A stretch of 64,000 bases of DNA from Amycolatopsis viridis (lineage in GTDB: Bacteria > Actinomycetota > Actinomycetes > Mycobacteriales > Pseudonocardiaceae): assembly GCF_011758765.1 (NCBI RefSeq), contig NZ_JAANOU010000001.1, positions 496,001 to 560,000 on the forward strand, in the 5' to 3' direction. This document shows, piece after piece, positions 57,155 to 64,000 of this stretch (the stretch's first letter is position 1; each line of letters begins with the position of its first letter). Made by a program: the position numbers and the translations under genes. The notes under the pieces are model-generated. The model did not search any database, had not been told where the DNA came from, and saw only the letters and a program-made list of their open reading frames with translations.

Positions 57155-57409
57155 ATGCCGGAACAGCCACGAACGGTGCAGTACGACCCGCGCACAGCGG
57201 CGCACCTGTTCGACGAGTCGAAGTGGCAGAAGTCCTTCGCCAGTGAGCCCAACGGCGGCAACTGCGTCGAGGTGAACCTCGCCGCGCCCGGGCTCGTCGG
57301 GGTGCGCGACACCAAGCTGGCGGCCAGCCCGGTCTTCGTCTTCGACGCGGGCGAGTGGGCGGCTTTCCTGGAGGGGGTCAAGGCGGGCCAGTTCGACCTG
57401 CACGCCTGA
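57155..57409 (+). CDS. DUF397-domain protein
   Basis: An 84-residue protein with the DUF397 pattern: SKWQKSFASEPNGGNCVEVN, VRDTKLAASPVFVFDAGEWA, AFLEGVKAGQF. DUF397 proteins act with XRE/DUF5753 regulators in what is often viewed as a regulator/antagonist or toxin-antitoxin-like pair. ATG 57155 follows GGAGGTAGG. A terminator hairpin is 66 bases downstream. Confidence 0.92.
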   Translation: MPEQPRTVQYDPRTAAHLFDESKWQKSFASEPNGGNCVEVNLAAPGLVGVRDTKLAASPVFVFDAGEWAAFLEGVKAGQFDLHA

Positions 57410-57475
57410 CCACGATTATCACGAGTTCGTGTGTTATCCACCACATTGTGCCGACAGTGGTGAACGACCGTGAAC

Positions 57476-57510
57476 GGCGCTTCCGGGCGGCCCGGCGGCC
57501 CGGAAGCGCC
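57476..57510 (+). terminator. Terminator after the DUF397 gene
   Basis: GGCGCTTCCGGG and CCCGGAAGCGCC form a perfect 12-bp stem with an 11-base GC-rich loop. The region between here and 57640 shows no gene. Confidence 0.75.
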
Positions 57511-57640
57511 GGGTGATCAGTCGGCACCAGCCGCGGCGACGGCGGCCGGATCGCTCGGTGGGCCGAGCAGAACTTCACTGCTCAGACGGTGGGCGGCAGC
57601 ACGGTCTACGACCTGGCGCCGGGCGCGACCACCGGGTAGG

Positions 57641-57646
57641 TACACT
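57641..57646 (+). promoter_or_regulatory. -10 box of the SRP RNA gene
   Basis: TACACT lies 5-7 bases before the first bases of the SRP RNA stem. No clear -35 box is visible. Confidence 0.5.
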
Positions 57647-57650
57647 GAAG

Positions 57651-57737
57651 GCGGACCCCCGCGGCGTCCATCCTGTGAACCTCCCCAGGGCCGGAAGGCA
57701 GCAAGGATAAGCAGGCTCTGACGGGTGCGGGGGTCCC
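57651..57737 (+). ncRNA. ffs: Signal recognition particle RNA (4.5S, small type)
   Basis: The universal SRP apical domain is present: GAACCTCCCCAGG, then GCCGGAAGGCAGCAAGGATA and AGCAGG. The closing stem GGACCCCCGC (57653-57662) pairs with GCGGGGGTCC (57727-57736). Position just upstream of dnaX is the usual actinobacterial location. The RNA binds Ffh for membrane targeting. Ends are estimated. Confidence 0.95.
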
Positions 57738-57771
57738 CTTCGTCAAGGGACTGCCCTTGCACGAAGGGGAC
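57733..57771 (+). terminator. Hairpin after the SRP RNA
   Basis: GTCCCCTTCGT and ACGAAGGGGAC enclose CAAGGG/CCCTTG, a 17-bp stem with one bulge and the loop ACTG. Its left arm shares four bases with the SRP closing stem. A second hairpin (CCGGGGGG, CGA, CCCCCCGG; 57790-57808) follows in the dnaX leader. Confidence 0.7.
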
Positions 57772-57907
57772 TTCGTCCGCGGTGTCTTCCCGGGGGGCGA
57801 CCCCCCGGACCCCCGCGGTGCGAGCTCCTCGCCTTGGCGGGCGCTGGGCGCGACCGGTGGGGACCAGCGTGCGTTGGGTTGTCGGTGGGGGCCGGTACTC
57901 TCGCTTC

Positions 57908-60064
57908 GTGGCCCTGGCTCTCTACCGCAAGTACCGTCCGGCGACCTTCGCCGAGGTCGTCGGGCAGGAGCACGTCACCGAACCGCTGCGTGCCGCCCTG
58001 ACGGCGGGCCGCATCAACCACGCGTACCTGTTCTCCGGGCCGCGCGGCTGCGGCAAGACCTCCAGCGCGCGGATCATGGCCCGCTCCCTGAACTGCGTCG
58101 AAGGCCCCACCCCCGACCCCTGCGGCAAGTGCGACTCCTGCCGCGCGCTGGCGCCCGAGGGTCCCGGCAGCATCGACGTCACCGAGCTCGACGCGGCCAG
58201 CCACGGTGGCGTCGACGACGCCCGCGAACTCCGCGACCGCGCCTTCTACGCACCGGCCGAATCCCGGTACCGGGTGTTCATCATCGACGAGGCGCACATG
58301 GTCACCACGCAGGGCTTCAACGCCCTGCTCAAGATCGTCGAAGAGCCGCCGGAACACCTGATCTTCATCTTCGCCACCACCGAGCCGGACAAGGTGCTGC
58401 CGACCATCCGGTCGCGCACCCACCACTACCCGTTCCGGCTGATCCCGCCCAGTGCCATGCGCGACCTGCTGGAACGCAACGTCGCTGCCGAGGGCATCCA
58501 CGTCGACCCGGCCGTGTACCCGCTGGTGATCCGCGCCGGCGGCGGCTCGGCGCGCGACACGCAGTCGGTGCTGGACCAGCTGCTGGCCGGCGCGGGCCCG
58601 GACGGCGTCACCTACGACCGGGCGATCTCGCTGCTCGGCGTCACCGACTCGGCCCTGATCAACGACATGATCGACGGCCTCGCCGCAGACGACTCGGCCG
58701 CGGTGTTCGGCACGGTCGACCGGCTGGTCGAGGCCGGGCACGAGCCGCGCCGGTTCGCCAGCGACCTGCTCGACCGCCTGCGTGACCTGGTGCTGCTGCG
58801 GTCGGTGCCGGACGCGGCGGCGCGCAACCTGGTGTCCGCGCCCGCCGACGAGCTGGACCGGATGACGGCGCAGGCCGAGCGCGCTGGCCTGGCGACCCTG
58901 ACCCGGTACGCGGAGATCGTGCACAACGGGTTGCTGGAGATGCGCGGCGCGACGGCTCCGCGGCTGCTGCTCGAGCTGCTGTGCGCGCGGATGCTGCTGC
59001 CGTCCGCGTCGGAGGGCGAGGCCGCCGTGCTGCAACGGCTGGAGCGGCTGGAACGCCGGGTCACGGTGAGCGGCGGCGGAAGCCTGCCGCCGTCCGACGG
59101 CCAGGCGCCCGCGCCGGAACGCTTCCAGCGGCCCTCGCAGCGCCCGGCAGCTGGATCGGCGCCGGACACGGCGTCCGGTGAGCCGTCCCGCCCGGCGGCG
59201 GAGGCCGCATCGGCCAGGTCACGTCCCGCCCCGGAAGCTCCCGTCCGCCGCGCGGCCGAACCCGCCGCAGCCCCCGGCCCGGCACCGCGCCCGGAGTCCG
59301 CTGCGGCCCCGGAGGTTGCCGCAGCGGGAACTGCCGCCCCCGGCGGGCCGCGGCCGGTGGCCGAAACCGCGTCGCGTCCCGCGCCGGAGGCGCCGGTGCG
59401 CCGTCCCACCGAACCGGTCGCACCCCCCGAAGCAGCTGAGGCCACCGGTGCAGCCGGAGTCGCTGAAGCCACCGGAGCCACCGCACCCGGCGGGATCGAC
59501 GCGGCCGCGATCCGGCGGGTCTGGCCGGACCTGCTGGCCGCGATCCGCAAGACGAGCCGCAGCACCGAGGCGATGATGATCAACGCGACGGTGCAGAGCG
59601 TGGAGGGCTCGCTGGTGACGCTGGCGCACAGCGCGGAACCCCTGGCGCGCCGGTTGTCGGAGCCGCGCAACGCCGACTTCATCGCCGGTGCCCTGCACGA
59701 GGTGCTCGGCGGCACGTGGCAGGTGCGCTGCGTGCACGGTGGTGGTGGCGGCGGTTCGGCTCGCCGGGACGGCCCGGCGCCGCGCCCGAACCCGCCACAG
59801 CGTGAGGCGCCGCAGCAGCGGACGTTCCAGCGCCCCACCCCGGCCGCCGCGCCGGCACCAGCGCCGGAGCCGGCGGCCCGGCGCGAGCCGCCGCCGGAAC
59901 CCGCGGACGACATCCCCCTCCCGCCCGAGCCGGAGGACGAGGAAACGGCGATGGCCGACGCGGGAGGCCCCGTGCCGGACGTGGTGCCCGCCCCGCAGAC
60001 CGACCCGGAGGAACTGGCGCGCCGCCTGCTGGCCGAGCACCTGGGCGCCCAGCCGATCGACTGA
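57908..60064 (+). CDS. dnaX: DNA polymerase III gamma/tau subunit
   Basis: A 718-residue clamp-loader ATPase. GTG 57908 starts VALALYRKYRPATFAEVVGQ, the family's invariant N-terminus. Walker A is GPRGCGKTSSARI, the zinc module is CGKCDSCRAL, Walker B is VFIIDEAHM and the SRC-like sensor follows. Residues 375-545 are Pro/Ala-rich linker; a tau-specific C-terminal domain (IRRVWPDLLAAIRKTSRSTE) and another disordered tail end the protein. The longer upstream frame runs through the SRP RNA and is rejected. Confidence 0.97.
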   Translation: MALALYRKYRPATFAEVVGQEHVTEPLRAALTAGRINHAYLFSGPRGCGKTSSARIMARSLNCVEGPTPDPCGKCDSCRALAPEGPGSIDVTELDAASHGGVDDARELRDRAFYAPAESRYRVFIIDEAHMVTTQGFNALLKIVEEPPEHLIFIFATTEPDKVLPTIRSRTHHYPFRLIPPSAMRDLLERNVAAEGIHVDPAVYPLVIRAGGGSARDTQSVLDQLLAGAGPDGVTYDRAISLLGVTDSALINDMIDGLAADDSAAVFGTVDRLVEAGHEPRRFASDLLDRLRDLVLLRSVPDAAARNLVSAPADELDRMTAQAERAGLATLTRYAEIVHNGLLEMRGATAPRLLLELLCARMLLPSASEGEAAVLQRLERLERRVTVSGGGSLPPSDGQAPAPERFQRPSQRPAAGSAPDTASGEPSRPAAEAASARSRPAPEAPVRRAAEPAAAPGPAPRPESAAAPEVAAAGTAAPGGPRPVAETASRPAPEAPVRRPTEPVAPPEAAEATGAAGVAEATGATAPGGIDAAAIRRVWPDLLAAIRKTSRSTEAMMINATVQSVEGSLVTLAHSAEPLARRLSEPRNADFIAGALHEVLGGTWQVRCVHGGGGGGSARRDGPAPRPNPPQREAPQQRTFQRPTPAAAPAPAPEPAARREPPPEPADDIPLPPEPEDEETAMADAGGPVPDVVPAPQTDPEELARRLLAEHLGAQPID

Positions 60065-60094
60065 CCACGGACCGGCGGACGACAGCCCGCCCGG

Positions 60095-60952
60095 TCAGAA
60101 ACCCGCGTAGTGGGCCAGGTACGAAATCACCGCGGAAGCGACAGCCGCGGCATACCGCTGCCGCCCGTCCACAGTGGACATCAACGCGGCATCGACGGCG
60201 TTGCGCATGTTCCCGCATTCCACGAGCACCGCGGGGCGGTCGGACAGGTTCAGCCCGGCCAGGTCGTTCCGGGGCGCCAACCCGTCCGAACCCAGGTAGT
60301 TCGACACCGGGAACCCGCCCGCGGCCATCCCGGACCGCAGCGCCCGGGCCAGTTCCAGTGACGGCTCGCCCTGCGCGGCGTTCAACGGCGGGCTCGAGTA
60401 CGCCACGTGGAAGCCGCGCGCGCCGGCTGCGGTGGAGCCGTCCGCGTGGATCGACACCACCGCGTCCGCCCCGGCACGGTTCCCGATCGCCGCGCGTTCG
60501 TTCACACACGGTCCCACGCCGGAATCGTCGGTGCGCGTGTACACCACCCGCACCCCCTGCGCCGACAGCAGCGCGCCGGTCCGCTGCGCCACGTCCCAGG
60601 TGAACGCGTGCTCCGGATACCCGCGACCGGTCGCGGTGCCCGTGGTGTTGCACGGCTTCGTCTGCCCGCGCCCGGCCGGCACCGGCGCGTTGATCACTCC
60701 CGGCCGGCCCGCGTTGCCGCCGTTGTGCCCGGGATCGAGCACCACCGTCACCGCCTTCCGCGGCGGCACCGACGACGGCGCTGGGGAGGACGGCACTGGG
60801 GAAGACGGCGCTGGGGAGGACGGCGCCGGAGCCGACGACGACGGAACCACCGGGGACGACGAGGGAGCCACTGGGGCCACCGCCGGGGAACACGCGGCGA
60901 CCAGCAACACCCAGCTCAGGACCAGGCCGATACGACTGCGCACGGCGAACAC
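60095..60952 (-). CDS. N-acetylmuramoyl-L-alanine amidase (Amidase_3) lipoprotein
   Basis: A 285-residue cell-wall hydrolase. A lipoprotein-like signal ([13 protein letters not shown]) is followed by a ~45-residue Pro/Ser linker and an Amidase_3 domain with zinc ligands LDPGHNGGN (His), YPEHAFTWD (Glu) and SIHADGS (His), and catalytic Glu in AVLVECGNM. It cleaves the stem peptide from muramic acid outside the membrane. The start is GTG 60952 or GTG 60943; neither has a strong ribosome site. Confidence 0.9.
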   Translation of the reverse strand: MFAVRSRIGLVLSWVLLVAACSPAVAPVAPSSSPVVPSSSAPAPSSPAPSSPVPSSPAPSSVPPRKAVTVVLDPGHNGGNAGRPGVINAPVPAGRGQTKPCNTTGTATGRGYPEHAFTWDVAQRTGALLSAQGVRVVYTRTDDSGVGPCVNERAAIGNRAGADAVVSIHADGSTAAGARGFHVAYSSPPLNAAQGEPSLELARALRSGMAAGGFPVSNYLGSDGLAPRNDLAGLNLSDRPAVLVECGNMRNAVDAALMSTVDGRQRYAAAVASAVISYLAHYAGF

Positions 60953-61013
60953 GGTGCCACAGCCGTCCGAGCTACGCTGGAACCCACAGCACAGGAGCGA
61001 CGAAACGGGGATC

Positions 61014-61382
61014 ATGGTGCAACCCGGCGGTGGAATGCCCGACATGCAGGCCATCCTCCAGCAGGCGCAGCAGATGCAGCAGCAGCTCGTCGCCGCGCAG
61101 GAGGAGCTCGCCCGCACCGAGGTGACCGGCACGTCCGGCGGCGGTCTGGTCACCGCGACCGTCACCGGCGGCATGGAGCTCAAGTCCCTGCAGATCGACC
61201 CGAAGGTGGTCGACCCCGACGACACCGAGACGCTCGCCGACCTGGTCGTCGCCGCGGTGCGGGACGCGATGGCGAGCGCGCAGAAGCTCACCGAGGAGAA
61301 GCTCGGCCCGGTCGCCGGCGCTCTCGGCGGCGGTGGCGGCATGCCCGACCTCGGCGGACTCGGTCTGCCCGGCCTGACGTAG
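61014..61382 (+). CDS. ybaB: YbaB/EbfC nucleoid-associated protein
   Basis: A 122-residue protein with [20 protein letters not shown], the YbaB coiled-coil start, and [20 protein letters not shown], followed by a Gly-rich end. It binds DNA and is nearly always found between dnaX and recR, as here. ATG 61014 follows ACGGGG. Confidence 0.95.
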   Translation: MVQPGGGMPDMQAILQQAQQMQQQLVAAQEELARTEVTGTSGGGLVTATVTGGMELKSLQIDPKVVDPDDTETLADLVVAAVRDAMASAQKLTEEKLGPVAGALGGGGGMPDLGGLGLPGLT

Positions 61383-61391
61383 CGGGCCCCG

Positions 61392-61988
61392 TTGTACGAA
61401 GGGGTAGTCCAGGACCTGATCGACGAGCTGGGGCACCTGCCCGGCATCGGCCCGAAGAGCGCGCAGCGGATCGCCTTCCACCTGCTGGCCGCCGACCCGG
61501 CCGACATCGCCCGGCTGCAGGACGTGCTCGGCAAGGTCCGCGAAGGCGTGCAGTTCTGCGAGATCTGCGGCAACGTCTCCGAGCAACAGCAGTGCCGCAT
61601 CTGCCGGGACCCGCGGCGGGACACGGCGCTGATCTGCGTCGTCGAGGAGCCCAAGGACGTGCTCGCGGTCGAGCGCACCCGCGAGTTCAAGGGCCGCTAC
61701 CACGTGCTGGGTGGCGCGCTCGACCCGCTGTCCGGCATCGGCCCGGACCAGCTGCGCATCCGCGAGCTGCTGGCCCGGCTCGGCGCGGAGCAGGTCACCG
61801 AGGTGATCATCGCGACCGACCCGAACACGGAGGGCGAGGCCACCGCGACCTACCTGGTGCGGATGCTGCGGGACTTCCCCGGCTTGGCCGTGACGCGGCT
61901 CGCGTCGGGTCTGCCGATGGGCGGTGACCTGGAGTTCGCCGATGAGCTGACCCTCGGCCGCGCCCTGTCCGGCCGCCGCGCTTTGTGA
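61392..61988 (+). CDS. recR: Recombination protein RecR
   Basis: A 198-residue protein of RecFOR gap repair. HhH motif [19 protein letters not shown]4 zinc finger [20 protein letters not shown], Toprim domain ([20 protein letters not shown] ... [18 protein letters not shown]) and Walker-like end. The TTG start at 61392 ([13 protein letters not shown]) is 9 bases after ybaB. The stop overlaps the next GTG by 4 bases. Confidence 0.97.
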   Translation: MYEGVVQDLIDELGHLPGIGPKSAQRIAFHLLAADPADIARLQDVLGKVREGVQFCEICGNVSEQQQCRICRDPRRDTALICVVEEPKDVLAVERTREFKGRYHVLGGALDPLSGIGPDQLRIRELLARLGAEQVTEVIIATDPNTEGEATATYLVRMLRDFPGLAVTRLASGLPMGGDLEFADELTLGRALSGRRAL

Positions 61989-62566
61989 CGCTGGTCGACG
62001 ACGTGCTGGCCGGCCCGCCCCGGTGGGGGCGGGTCCGGCTGGTCGCCGTGGACGGCCCGTCCGGCGCCGGCAAGACCACCTTCGCCGCGCGGCTCGTCGA
62101 CGCCTTCCGCGCCCGCGGCGTGACGACCGGTCTGGTCGCGACCGACCACTACGCGACCTGGGACGACCCGGTGGCGTGGTGGCCGCGGCTGGTCACCGAA
62201 GTGCTCCGGCCGCTGGCCGCCGGCCGCCCCGCGGTCTACCGCCCAGTGGACTGGACCACTGGTGCACCACGACCCGGGCCGATCCGCACGGTCCACCCGG
62301 TCGACGTGCTCGTGCTGGAGGGCGTGTCCGCCGGCCGGGCATCGATCCGCCCCGCGCTGTCCGCCCTGTGCTGGGTCGAGGGGCCGGATCCGGAGACCCG
62401 GCTGGCCCGGGCGGTCCGGCGGGACGGCGAGGGTGTTCGTGGTCCGCTCGCCGCTTGGCAGCAGTTCGAACGGGGTTGGTTCGCGGTCGATGGGACCCGC
62501 GGGCACGTACATCCGGACGGGTTAGTGCTTTCGTCCGGTCTTACGCAGCGTGAGAACTTTTCGTAA
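61985..62566 (+). CDS. P-loop uridine kinase-like protein
   Basis: A 193-residue P-loop NTPase: Walker [21 protein letters not shown] at about residue 22, [20 protein letters not shown] (uridine/phosphoribulokinase-like substrate region) and [20 protein letters not shown]. The GTG overlaps the recR stop (GTGA). It probably phosphorylates a nucleoside or other small hydroxyl substrate; the substrate is not known. Confidence 0.82.
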   Translation: MTLVDDVLAGPPRWGRVRLVAVDGPSGAGKTTFAARLVDAFRARGVTTGLVATDHYATWDDPVAWWPRLVTEVLRPLAAGRPAVYRPVDWTTGAPRPGPIRTVHPVDVLVLEGVSAGRASIRPALSALCWVEGPDPETRLARAVRRDGEGVRGPLAAWQQFERGWFAVDGTRGHVHPDGLVLSSGLTQRENFS

Positions 62567-62696
62567 CTTTTTGAACGGTATGCGCCGTTTTGTCTCGTTT
62601 TACGTAGCGCGATCGTAACCTCACACGCTTACCGAACTCGCCACATCCCATTAGTGTCGTCGATCACATACTGGAACTTCCACAAGGAGTGCGAGC

Positions 62697-64000
62697 ATGC
62701 TCCCAACGCGGGCAGGTGGGTTGCGCCGCATCGCCCTGATCGGGCTTGCCGGCGCCCTCGCGGTCACGGCGGCCGCTTGCGCCTCCGAGCGCGGCTCGGG
62801 CAACAACGGCGCCAGCGACACCTTCATCTTCGGGGCGGCCGGAGCCCCGAAGAACTTCGATCCGATCTTCAACGACGACGGCGAGAGTTTCCGCCCCGCC
62901 CGCCAGATGTTCGACACCCTGGTCACCTACAAGCCGGGTACCACCGAGCTGCAGGGCGCGCTCGCCACGGCGTGGACACCGAGCGACGGCAACAAGACCT
63001 GGACCTTCACGCTGCGCCAGGGCGTCAAGTTCCACGACGGCACCCCCTTCAACGCCGCGGCGGTCTGCTTCAACTTCGACCGCTGGTACAACATGAAGGG
63101 CGCCGCCGCCCAGAGCCAGATGATCTACTACGGCGACGTCTTCGAGGGCTTCGCCAAGAACGAGGCCGACACCACCGGCCAGCCCGTCTACAAGAGCTGC
63201 GAGGCCAAGGACGACCACACCGCCGTTCTCCACCTCAACAAGCCCAAGGGTGCGTTCCCGGACGCGTTCGGCCTGACCTCGTTGTCGATGTCCAGCCCGG
63301 ACGCGCTGAAGAAGTACAACGCCGACACCGTGACGCAGAGCGGCGAGGCGTTCACCTACTCGCCCTACGCCACCGACCACCCGACCGGTACCGGCCCGTA
63401 CAAGTTCGACAGCTTCGACAAGGCGAACAACACGATCACCCTGGTCCGCAACGAGGACTACTGGGGCGAGAAGGCCAAGACCGCCAAGCTCATCTTCAAG
63501 ATCATCCCGGACGAGAACGCCCGCAAGCAGGAGCTCGCGGCCGGCACCATCGACGGCTACGACTACCCGAACCCGGCGGACTACAACTCGCTCAAGCAGG
63601 CCGGCGACCAGGTGCTGATCCGGCCCGCGTTCAACATCCTCTACCTGGGCATCAACCAGAAGAACAACCCGAAGCTCAAGGACGTGCGGGTCCGCAAGGC
63701 GATCGAGTTCGCCATCAACAAGGACCAGCTCGTCAAGAACCGGCTGCCGCAGGGCGCCTATCCGCAGGACCAGTTCCTGCCGAACAACGTGCCCGGACAC
63801 ACCGACGCGGTGGAGAAGGACAGCTACAACCCGGACGTGGCCCGGCAGCTGCTGGCCCAGGCCGGCGCCTCGGACCTGGCGCTGAACTTCTACGTGCCGA
63901 CCGAGGTCACGCGGCCGTACATGCCGAACCCGGTGGACATCGCCGCCGCGGTCACCGACGACCTGAAGGCGGTCGGCATCAAGGTCAACGTGGTCCAGGA
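62697..64000 (+). CDS. ABC transporter peptide-binding lipoprotein (family 5), 3' end cut by the window
   Basis: 434 codons are visible. Lipobox-type signal ALAVTAAACAS, then an SBP_bac_5 fold (FIFGAAGAPKNFDPIFNDDG, GVKFHDGTPFNAAAVCFNFD, YATDHPTGTGPYKFDSFDKA, NILYLGINQKN, DVRVRKAIEFAINKDQLV). It captures oligopeptides, opines or similar ligands for an ABC importer whose permease genes should lie beyond the window. ATG 62697 follows AAGGAG. The 130 bases before it are AT-richer and hold the promoter. Confidence 0.92.
   Translation, partial: MLPTRAGGLRRIALIGLAGALAVTAAACASERGSGNNGASDTFIFGAAGAPKNFDPIFNDDGESFRPARQMFDTLVTYKPGTTELQGALATAWTPSDGNKTWTFTLRQGVKFHDGTPFNAAAVCFNFDRWYNMKGAAAQSQMIYYGDVFEGFAKNEADTTGQPVYKSCEAKDDHTAVLHLNKPKGAFPDAFGLTSLSMSSPDALKKYNADTVTQSGEAFTYSPYATDHPTGTGPYKFDSFDKANNTITLVRNEDYWGEKAKTAKLIFKIIPDENARKQELAAGTIDGYDYPNPADYNSLKQAGDQVLIRPAFNILYLGINQKNNPKLKDVRVRKAIEFAINKDQLVKNRLPQGAYPQDQFLPNNVPGHTDAVEKDSYNPDVARQLLAQAGASDLALNFYVPTEVTRPYMPNPVDIAAAVTDDLKAVGIKVNVVQ

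Overview
The window is a GC-rich (about 70 percent) actinobacterial chromosome segment. A PknG/GlnH/GlnX cluster, a conservon (cvn) operon, XRE/DUF397 genes, many GTG/TTG starts and an integrated pSAM2/pMEA-type element in a tRNA-Phe gene point to Pseudonocardiaceae, most probably Amycolatopsis or a close relative. This assignment is inference from gene content; no marker gene proves the genus.

Layout. 1-9.3 kb: a cut TetR regulator with a perfect operator, a beta-lactamase-fold hydrolase, a cation diffusion facilitator, an orphan DUF742 protein, a five-gene conservon (sensor kinase, roadblock, DUF742, GTPase, GAF), a convergent acyl-CoA dehydrogenase and tRNA-Lys. 9.3-25 kb: small membrane and secreted proteins, an odd thiamine-diphosphate enzyme, a cold-shock gene, the glnX-glnH-pknG amino-acid-sensing operon, a 21-bp repeat cluster, a thioesterase, a ProP-like transporter, an L,D-transpeptidase, several small genes and the tRNA-Glu/Asp/Phe cluster.

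25,099-36,017 is a complete integrative and conjugative element (AICE) bounded by a 47-bp direct repeat of the tRNA-Phe 3' part. From right to left it carries integrase, excisionase, a rolling-circle Rep, a small unknown, an FtsK/TraB translocase, two zinc-ribbon mini-proteins, a KorSA-like GntR repressor and a conserved unknown. Cargo follows: an HTH-sensor protein and PP2C-phosphatase pair, an AlbA_2/Schlafen-type ATP-binding protein of visibly lower GC, and one unknown. Three copies of a GTTTAG-type operator sit in the divergent promoter between backbone and cargo. The cargo is the best candidate for an undescribed (possibly defence or element-control) system. A frameshifted integrase relic lies just outside attR.

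36.4-64 kb: a second CDF transporter, DUF6194 and AlkZ-like genes, a chloramphenicol-exporter gene behind a leaderless 9-residue leader ORF and hairpin, a quinone reductase divergent from an AraC/DJ-1 regulator, a PAS-GGDEF-EAL protein, a stand-alone ketosynthase, an amino-acid permease, a MetE-like enzyme, IclR plus pobA, a second 21-bp repeat array, a ClpN-domain gene behind paired palindromes, gnd, an XRE/DUF5753 regulator, a decapitated merR, DUF397, the SRP RNA, dnaX, an amidase, ybaB, recR, a P-loop kinase and a cut peptide-binding lipoprotein.

Several genes lie in tight overlapping operons: the conservon, glnX-glnH-pknG, the AICE transfer/replication block and ybaB-recR-kinase. Many convergent pairs share bidirectional hairpin terminators. 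Starts given below were chosen from ribosome-binding sites, overlaps and domain ends and may be off by a few codons where noted.
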